Below are positions 56,016-64,000 of a stretch of 64,000 nt of DNA, piece by piece; position 1 is the first letter of the stretch; each line of letters starts with the position of its first letter. Below the pieces are notes generated by a model, which made no database searches, was not told where the DNA came from, and worked only from the letters and a program-made list of their open reading frames with translations. Source of the DNA: Phytoseiulus persimilis. Taxonomy: Eukaryota; Arthropoda; Arachnida; Mesostigmata; Phytoseiidae. Position numbers and translations under genes: made by a program. The stretch is taken from contig CM075101.1 of NCBI GenBank assembly GCA_037576195.1, positions 13,516,001 through 13,580,000 of the forward strand, in the 5' to 3' direction.

Positions 56016-57852
56016 ATGAGTTATATTTCTGTGAAATCCTTTTCCATGTCGAAATTTGATACTGGGAGCGTCGCTCTCTGGCTCTATCATCTCTGGAAAT
56101 ATCTTATTTCGCTGGGAGGGCTCTGGAGGTCTAGGCTGCAAGCAGTAATTGGTGAGGATGCAGAGTTTGACCAGCCGTGATTCATCGAAATTTCAAAAAG
56201 TCAGAGGGATCTGGTCTAGGAGTGTCGTCACCGGACCCACGATGATTCGATTCTACTCAAGAGAAAAGCCAGAAACTTCAGGTTTTCCTGGGATCAAAAT
56301 GTCAAAACTCGCTTGCTAGTGTCTTCCGAACGCAACCGGAAGCTAGGTTCCATCACGATACACCTTGATTGACGTTCGGCTTTAAATATTTCAAGGAGCC
56401 TACGTAGCTTCGGCCGAAGATCACGGCTGGAGCTATGAGGGTGCCACAGGCCCCGACCACTGGGCCGACCTCAAGTTAGGCGGCCAGAACCAATGTGGGC
56501 TGCGGAAACAGAGCCCCATCGACATCGATGTTCCGCACGCCCGGTTCGACGGCAGCATGGGGCCTCTGCGGCTGAAAAACTTCGACCAAATCACTCCCAA
56601 CATCACCATCGTCAACAACGGACACTCGAGTGAGTACCTTATGCGACCTTGTTCTCGCCAGCGAAAGATAATTATGGTCTGAACACAGTCGAACTCATTG
56701 AATGAGATTGCGGCCGCCACCAAGCTCTCAATCATTCCAGTCCAAGTGAACTCACCGAACTACCACCAGTCGCTCTCGGGGGGGCCTCTCAGCGGAACTT
56801 ACAACCTGCTGCAGATGCACTTCCACTGGGGGAAGGACTCGTACAGAGGATCCGAGCACACGGTGAACGGAAAACGATACCCCATCGAGGTGAGATGAAT
56901 GATCCATTCTCCCAAGGCCTTGTCAACTGCTCAGCTCTCCTCGAAGCGAGTTGGTCATTTCCTGTTTTTTTTTCCAGTTGCATTTGGTGCACAGTCAAGC
57001 CGCAGAACCCGGCAAACCAGCCTCGGGAAAACTGGCAGTCATCGGTGTCTTCTTCGATGTCACGAGGGGAGAATCCAATGTCGGAATTCAGAAAATTACC
57101 GAGGTGAGACTCATTCAGATGTCACGCAAGTCTTCCTCCAGGAACCCGACCTTCTGACGAAAAAAAAACTAACGCCGCAGGTGATCAAAGACATGGAAAC
57201 GCACGACGCTATCGATCTCCAAAGTGCGCTCTCGCCCAGCATGCTCCTCCCGAGCACCAAGGACTTCTTCACGTACGAAGGATCCTTGACAACGCCCCCA
57301 TGCTCAGAGGTCGTTCAATGGCTCGTGCTGCGGGAGCCCCTGAAGATCAACGAAAGAGAGGTTCGATGTCCCCGATTTAGATTCCAGATTCCCTAAAAGC
57401 GATGAATCTACTTATTATTGTTTGATGAAATTCTCAAGATGAGATTTGAACTTCAGCTCGAACTCTTCCGATCAACCCTGTTCGAGGACGGCCAACAGAT
57501 GGTTGACAACTTCAGGAATATTCAGGCGCTCAACAAGCGTACGGTGAGGGAATTTCTAAAATGTTCAATATCGGAAATCATGGGGAACGAGCTTATAAGA
57601 TGACACCCATCTCGTCCTCACCAGGGAGTTTGAGAGTTGATTCCGCAAGGCGATTTCCGTGGTCGGTATCACCCCGTTTTTGACCGAGTCCGCCCCGATC
57701 GGCATCTGGACCCACATGCAAAAGGTCACTGATTCGGGAATTAAACATGTCCTGTTTTCTAGGTGACGACTTCCTTCCTGACATCGTCGTCGTGCTCCCT
57801 GATGTCATCTCTGCCGCTGATGATCATCTCAGCCATTCTGTGCAATCAATGA
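56016..57852 (+). CDS. Alpha carbonic anhydrase with GPI-anchor-like C-terminus
   Basis: Seven exons agree in phase and give 333 residues: 56016-56151, 56396-56629, 56741-56889, 56978-57103, 57181-57360, 57457-57543, 57763-57852. The enzyme interconverts carbon dioxide and bicarbonate. Active-site residues are complete: the proton shuttle histidine in NNGHS, zinc ligands in MHFHWG and ELHLVH, the gate-keeping Glu in GSEH and Thr in [13 protein letters not shown], plus LRKQSPIDI near the start and [13 protein letters not shown] near the end. The last exon ends in a serine-rich, then hydrophobic tail ([13 protein letters not shown]) without a cytoplasmic segment, which suggests a GPI anchor and an extracellular active site. 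Exon 1 is the weak point: its ATG opens [20 protein letters not shown] and a tryptophan-rich hydrophobic stretch, unlike a standard signal peptide. A different first exon may exist. Confidence 0.9.
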
Positions 57853-59681
57853 ATCCTCGGAAACGAAACCCCACCCGAACAAAGCCAAAGTAACAAAGTC
57901 GCCCACGGAACCCGATATACTTGTGATAGAAAGATTCTGCTCTAGAGAACCAATTTCCGAGCCGGCGGTAGCCTGCTTCTCGTTTGCGGATGTTAGATAT
58001 GATATTGATGATGTACGATGACTAAGTCAGTCGAGTGACCAGAACCAAAACACGACGAATTCTCTCACTCTCGCCTTTCTCTTCCATCGACGCAATCCTC
58101 GACCGAAAGGGCCGACACCGGTTTCGAATCACCTCAGTATTTGACAGCGTGACTCTGATTCCTCTGCTGTCCCAGATTGAACTTCTCGACTATAAGCAAT
58201 ACTCGCGTGGGAGTGCTCTTCGATGACATTCCCTGTTGTACTGTGGCACTTCAATGAGCTTCTTTGTCACTCGACGTTTACATGGTTGCATCCTCAGTCA
58301 GATGTTATGGGCTTGAAGCCGGTTTATGTAAAGAAAGGAATAAAGTGATCCTAACGAGGGAAAGATTTTTGACTCCGGACCAGCACGTTTGGCTGAAAGA
58401 TGGGAGGTAGTTTTCAAACCCCAAGAAAGTTTCGTTTTCAGTGAGATGTTAGAGTCGGTCGATCGAGTCGGAGATGGTTCTCCCCATCATCGAGATGTAT
58501 CGATAGAGCTCATTCATAGCAACGAGCCTCGGAGTTCCGTGTCCAAGCCAGATTTTGCCATTGTCTGGACACACTCTACTTTGAACTCTCCTTGCTCGAG
58601 AAACCGCGCCTGGGGTCGGGGCACAATTGCGTCGCCCAAACTGACTCTCCTCAACGGACATTATGTGATCTACTCAAATCTCTGAACATCTCGTTGCTCC
58701 ACACCAGAAAACTCCCACTCGATTTGGAGATCAAGGTCCGAGCGGTGCTAAGTTCCGATAATTGAGTAGACTCACTGTTCATGGTAGAAGTCTCCGAAGG
58801 AACCTCCAGAGTTGTTCAGAGAATCGTGAAGTAAAAACTCAAAGATTCAACGGGAACCATTCATTCGGCATTCGGCCAATTCAATTGCCAGGAGCTGGCA
58901 CGGAGGGAAGGAGCATGCTGTTTCAATTGATTGGAAACGCCGCTTCCATGGATGATCGAATCTTTCGAACTTAAGTGAACAGCGAGAGAGCTGCTCGGGA
59001 GCTGTTCGAATATTCAGAAGCGACTAGCTCAGCACTCGCGGCATCCCTTTTCGTAGATGAGACCCAAATAAAGCTGCTCGTTCTCGCTGCAAGTCACCGT
59101 CGATTCCCTTCGGCAGTTCTTCGCAGTCTCTTTCGCCGCAACAGACTTGGGTTGGGGCATCATCATAGATGACATCCAGACGAGAACTTTCGGAATATTC
59201 CTCCGAAACAGCGGAGCACCTGACTGGGCCGATGAACTCCAGTTCAGAGTCGCCACGCGAACTGAAAAGCGGGATAGTTTGGAGTGTGCTGAAAAACCGC
59301 ACCGGATCATGTTTCGCAACAGAAGCAACTGAATATCAAGGGAGAGACGGTGAGTGCGATACTTAAGAGTCTTACAGTTCAGGAGCCGGTACTCGCTCAC
59401 TTCGTTCGTCAGTGAGTTCATCCGCCGGAACTCTGCCGCCAACGTACACCTCATCTATCGAACGGGGTCGCTTCAGAGAGCACGGCGAATTCACTTGAAT
59501 GAACCACTCAGGAGACCGTGGAAAATTGATTATTGCCCCGATAGTTGACTCGCCGAAGTAGAACCGAATTCACTTTCCATATCAGAGCGCCTCAGTTGCT
59601 TCGAGAGTTCGGAAGAGCTCGTTCTCAGTTCGCATCTCCGGAAAAGAAACCGTTGCAGAATTACTCGTCAGAGTCGAAGAC
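57853..59681. other. Spacer between carbonic anhydrase and the gustatory receptor
   Basis: No recognised gene. AATAAA at 58339-58344 is a possible poly(A) signal for the carbonic anhydrase, about 490 bases past its stop. A plus-strand frame at 59147-59332 is protein-like but unsupported. Confidence 0.4.
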
Positions 59682-61591
59682 ATGATTTTTGGAAAGAAAG
59701 TGGAAATCACGGAGCGGTCGCAAGCGTTGGATATACTCGGACCATCGTTCAGAAGCCTCCACCTAGTCGGAGTGGGTCCTTTCCAACGTCATCACAACGG
59801 AAAATACAAGTAAATGTAACATAAAGGTCTTGCTAACGGACTGTCGAACGTTGATACTGTGAGAAACCGTGTGCGTGAATGTATTGCAGGGAACCAATCA
59901 GAATGAAGCGATCACACAAACTGCGCAGCATGATCGCCCCATCCATGCTTGTTCGGTTTGTAGTGGTTTGCGTTTTGAGGTTTTTCTTCGCTAGACACCT
60001 CGTAGGCGCTGCGGCCTCGGACATTGTGCGAGACGTCGCGTGTATGGCGGCGCTCAAAGCCATAAACACCAACTTGGAGAAGTTGCATTGGGTCATCCGG
60101 CTCATAGACGAAGCTCCCACCACGGGCGAGTATACGTTCAGGTGGAGAGCCTTGTTGCGGTACCATCCAGTGATTATTCGGTGGCTTGACGCAGACGCCT
60201 TTGCATTGCAGCCGAGAAGAATGCCAGTGTTCACCGGTCGTGCATTATCGGGATATCGATGACGTGGATATACATTGGTTATCGAGTTGTGCTGGACATA
60301 GTCACATTCTTCATGGAAAATCGTTTCGTCCCCTATATCGAAACGGACTTGTTTCTCCCTCGCAACAAAATATCAACCGTCTTTTACCCCTTGATTTACG
60401 TAACGGCTTTCTGCGATATACTGATCAACAGGATATTCATCACTGCACCTATGTGTCTCGGCATATACTTCTACTCCTACGTTAACACGGTTCGTGTCCA
60501 GCAGGACTAGCTTTCCCTAGACGATCGAAAGGTCTCAAATGGCCAGTGGCCAAGTTTCCTGAGCACCCCCCAGCCTGACTTCGAACGGATATGTTCACCA
60601 GGTCTCGGTTGTGACTCGGAAATGGAGTTGCGAAAAGAATCAATGCCTCAGTTTTGGTTGGTCTCGATAACGTTGGCAACTTCTCTTCCCCGAAACCTTC
60701 AGCTGCTCAGGTCGAAGTTCCGACATTTGGACGACGATATCAGGCGTTTTACCAATGAGTACACGCCACCGATGGCGGAAATTCAGGCCACCGAAATCCG
60801 CATGAGACACGCGAGGTTTTGTGAAGTCATTCAAGCGTTCGACGACGTGTTCTGCGCCCAAGTGTTCGCGTGGCACGGGTGCTGCGTGGGTATAGCCTGC
60901 ACGGAGGCTGTTGCCTCTATACAGGTGAGTCGACAAGCGGAATCTCGAGCATTGCTTACCTCGGAGAAGAAGATTCACACAGCCGCTTATGCGGAGGGAT
61001 GTTTTCGTCCGCAGATGATGAAAAAGAATTTTCAACTGCTCCGGTTCCTCGGAACGATGGCGAATATTGGAATCATGCTAAGTTTTTTGCTAGCTTTCGG
61101 GGGCACGGGGGCCCTTGTTTCCGAGTGTAAGAACCGTTCGCGAATCCAGGTGAACGCTTTCCAAACGAGAACTCTGTCGGGTTCGGCTATATCACATCAG
61201 GTTTGTTCGAAGATATCGATGACAATCAAACTTTGCGGAGCTTAGGTCTTCTCGAGCGCTCAATCCGGAATTTTCCGCCTGCTTCGTTCTCTCCTAGAAG
61301 CCTCGCGTGTCCAGGGCTGCTCGAGCTGAAACTTCTCCCTGCAGTCAGCTCCTGCATCCTCTCGCAGTCCGCCGAGCTGGATTATCATCGGTCCTGCAGG
61401 ATCTCAACGTTGACGAATTTTTGCTTGCTCCGCAGATTCGGCTCCTGCTCAGTCAAATGGACCAGAAAATACAGATGACAGCATGGAAAATCTACAAACT
61501 CGACCGCGGAGCAATAATGACCACATTGGGCGCCTGTATCACCTACGTTTCGCTAGTGATTGAAGAGACTGGAGATGTCCTAGAGGATTGA
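59682..61591 (+). CDS. Gustatory receptor family protein (arthropod chemoreceptor)
   Basis: Exons: 59682-59809, 59890-60169, 60217-60489, 60703-60924, 61015-61126 and a last coding part ending at 61591, for roughly 400 residues. Gustatory receptors are seven-transmembrane ligand-gated channels on sensory neurons, with an intracellular N-terminus. The start MIFGKKVEITERSQALDILG leads to SFRSLHLVGVGPF, a typical N-terminal motif. Hydrophobic spans follow (MLVRFVVVCVLRFFF, WIYIGYRVVLDIVTFF, FYPLIYVTAFCDILI, APMCLGIYFYSYV), then the intracellular LLRSKFRHLDDDIRRF and NIGIMLSFLLAFGG. The C-terminus QMTAWKIYKLDRGAIMTTLG and CITYVSLVIEE matches the family's last helix, in a divergent form of the TYxxxxxQF motif. 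The 47-base intron 60170-60216 and the junctions between 61127 and about 61437 are uncertain. Confidence 0.78.
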
Positions 61592-63390
61592 AAGCGCTCG
61601 GGCGGTTTCCCGCGGAGCGACCGCAAGTGAAAGGATCACATGCAAGGCAAAATATGCACGTCGCGCTTCTATGGATGTAACATGACCGCGCACGTCGAGG
61701 CACGATTTACGCAGGATTATCTGCAACAACAACAACAACAAAAAACAGATTCCTTCTGAAATTTTGATATAATGCTGACATAAGCTCGCAGCCGCGAGCT
61801 CGACTCTACAGGATGGGCCTTATCCGAACCTAAGTCTGGAAACATTCCGAAAGGACTCAGGCTCAAGAAGAGGAGCTCGGTCTTGATTTTGCAATATCAC
61901 AGATGCAAAAGTAGCAGAGCTTCGGAACGCCAGTCGGGTGCGCTGTTTTGAACGAGGCAGAGTTCAGACTAGAATATTTTGACTTCTCCATGCTCCAGTG
62001 ATCCACGCTAATCGATGAAAAATATAGGATCAGGGGGTCAAATCAATATTTCCAGAAAGGTATCAACTTTCATATCAATAACAGCCGGAAATTTCCCCGT
62101 CGTTCCCGGACGATGGCCGAGAACACGATACCGGCAGCTTTTCCTGTAGGAGGCGTCTTTGACCTCACGAATCCATGACCAGGGACGATTCTTATTCTTT
62201 TTCAAGGAAATAAGAGTTCGTCCGACTTAAAAGGCTTTGACAGTCAGCCAAATTTTGAGTGGTCCCCATATCACAGCATAGGATACCTCACTTGGTTGAG
62301 CTCGCGTTTGGCTCGTTGGCACATCAAGTTGACCTCAACAATCTGCCTAGAGCAGGGGATCCGAACCTTTTCTTCCATGCCTCTACACTAATTTTCACAT
62401 CTGTATATATTCAGATGCCTAGTGCCATTGAAAGTTCCCAGTCTCATTGAGAGTGCCCAGTCAATGAAATGAGAACAATGCAGTGTCGATAATTCACTCT
62501 CTATTGACAAGTCGCGTGCACAAACTCCTAGTGGACGAATCCCCAATCTCTGAGGACGACGATTGCCGCTGGATATGACGATGAAGAGTACGTCAAAGTG
62601 CTCAATGGATGAGATTTGCGTATGTTGATGCCCCTTTCACGCTCTCGGTCTTCTTCGGGCGACGTAGCACACGCACTGCGAGGCATGGCGCGGAGAGATG
62701 GAGAGCCATTATCATGCCGCTGGTGGCCCCAATAAGAAAGGGTCACACTGGTGCGTCCCTGAGAGCCGTCTGTTGTGAACCTGGTCTCTGGCGTGAATCT
62801 ATCAGGGAATGGCAAAACCGGGCGTTCACTCCGGAGCGAGCTAACAGAGCAGAACGATGCGAGTTTCGAATCAACTTCCGCTTTGATGAGACTACTTTTG
62901 GGAACGTCGAAAGTGTCGAAGTCGAGAAGTCCCAGATGAAACTTCCAGGAGCCAGCGGAGTCGGATGCCTACTGGAGAACATTGAGTTCTTGAAGAGAAG
63001 GCCATGGAACTATTCAAAGGAAGTGGTCGCATCGAATCATGACCCGCGAGTTCCGTGTAGTTGAAGAGAATCGATGGCGGAAAAGTATCAAGGCTGGTCG
63101 AACAGAAGCCGACTATCAGTGAGAGTCGCGTTTCCAATTCATGGGATGTTATTTGCCGTAATTTTCAGAGAGCGGGATTCATCCGACTGGCCCACTAGAT
63201 CTTGAAATCTAATAACCATTGAAGGACCCGAGACACTTGGCGGTTTAAGTAGACTGTACTGCTAGACTCAGCCCCGTCATTCCAATCTATGAGTATTATT
63301 CGGCTCAAGGGAGAACTCAAATTCCGTGAAACATCATGCCATACACCATTCCGACAGATGTTTCGTGCAGAAGCGTTATTTGTGCCTGCG
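61592..63390. other. Region after the gustatory receptor
   Basis: No recognised gene. A 151-codon plus-strand frame at 62609-63064 has a protein-like second half (ERCEFRINFRFDETTFGNVE) but no domain or confirmed splice site. Confidence 0.35.
61724..61745. repeat. CAA microsatellite
   Basis: Six CAA units run into a short A tract, 130 bases after the receptor stop. Confidence 0.85.
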
Positions 63391-63829
63391 TCAATTCTCT
63401 TCCTCGGATCCTCGCTTCAGATGTGGCCCACGATGTAGAGTCCGGTCTAGATCGCCGCTGTCTCCCATATGTATAGCAACGAAGGCGGCTGAGAAACCCA
63501 AGGAACGGATTCGACCAGAATAGCATGGGATCAGTCGGCAGGTGCCCATCCAAATACACGTTCTTATTTTGGTGACATCTCGCGTGATATGCAAATCTCT
63601 CACATCGATGCCAAGCATCCGAGCAGAACTTGAGCGGGCTACCTGATCGTCACCATATTCTCGCGATGACGACTCACTGACTCGCTCACTCTTACTCGAC
63701 GGCCCGGTCGACATGAGTCGGGATCCAAACCTCTTTCTCAGTAGTCGGCCTCGCTCCTCGCAGTCTTTGTGGGATTGCAAATAACGAGATACAGTGGGCA
63801 TTTGAATGTTGGCGAATAACCGATGGCTG
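63391..63829 (-). CDS. Candidate exon of a gene entering from the right edge
   Basis: After a CCCCTCAAG acceptor the minus-strand frame reads YRQNITKSSHRLFANIQMPT and continues for more than 130 codons through a serine/arginine-rich, cytoplasmic-tail-like segment (SKSERVSESSSREYGDD) to ITRDVT and beyond. The upstream part of such a gene would lie right of the window. No domain was recognised; the true exon may end near 63567. Confidence 0.25.
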
Positions 63830-64000
63830 GACTTGGTGATGTTTTGACGATACTTGAGGGGTCAGACCTTCGAGAAGGCTTCCTGAGACCTTCCCAGCTG
63901 AGGATGGCGAGAACATCCCGGAACGAGCCCGGAGGTATCGCGGAGTCATCTGCCGGCGATCTCCTGAGGAGTCCAGAACCTCTGCAGAATACCTGTGACT

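Noticed and set aside
1..64000. CRISPR arrays, operons or ribosome binding sites
   Set aside because: The window is eukaryotic, with spliced genes and TATA boxes. No regularly spaced repeats of that kind were seen.

Overview
The window is eukaryotic and, from its gene content, arthropod. Genes are split into short coding exons by introns that are mostly 40 to 400 bases long, with GT-AG borders that agree in phase. It holds an arthropod-type gustatory receptor, an Hr51/NR2E3 nuclear receptor, an alanine/proline-rich cuticle protein and a small secreted protein that resembles tick ixostatins. The compact introns and the ixostatin-like protein point to a mite or tick, most likely a mesostigmatid such as a phytoseiid predatory mite. 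That placement is an inference and was not checked by search.

Layout, left to right. 0-0.7 kb: last two exons of an unrecognised plus-strand gene. 0.7-6 kb: no convincing gene. 6.1-9.2 kb (minus): a ten-exon secreted haem peroxidase. 10.7-12.6 kb (minus): the DNA-binding and ligand-binding exons of Hr51. 12.6-24.3 kb: mostly non-coding, with GC- and CAG-rich blocks that may hold the Hr51 promoter and leader, plus an interrupted coding-like stretch at 20.1-20.8 kb. 24.3-26.0 kb (minus): a cysteine-rich secreted protein. 27.5-28.2 kb: a minisatellite and purine-rich low complexity. 29.9-30.2 kb (minus): a decayed cuticle gene. 31.4-32.5 kb (plus): a four-exon ixostatin-like secreted protein. 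33.3-33.7 kb (plus): an intact cuticle gene with a TATA box. 36.5-38.9 kb: a complete hAT transposon with matched ends, an 8-bp target duplication and a broken transposase. 39.2-39.5 kb: a 271-bp non-autonomous element, also with an 8-bp duplication. 40.3-42.2 kb (minus): pantothenate kinase in six exons. 45.1-46.8 kb: a pair of perfect 39-bp inverted repeats. 50.9-51.4 kb (plus): a very small secreted peptide. 56.0-57.9 kb (plus): an alpha carbonic anhydrase with a GPI-anchor-like tail. 59.7-61.6 kb (plus): a gustatory receptor.

The genes do not form an operon or an obvious pathway. They look like an ordinary gene-dense arthropod neighbourhood: extracellular or surface enzymes, chemosensation, cuticle, small secreted factors and one metabolic enzyme. 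Exon borders below were read by eye and checked for phase. Where a junction stays doubtful, the entry says so. The most unusual items are the peroxidase that has lost both acids expected to bond the haem, the two transposons with exact target duplications, the small secreted proteins and the inverted-repeat element.
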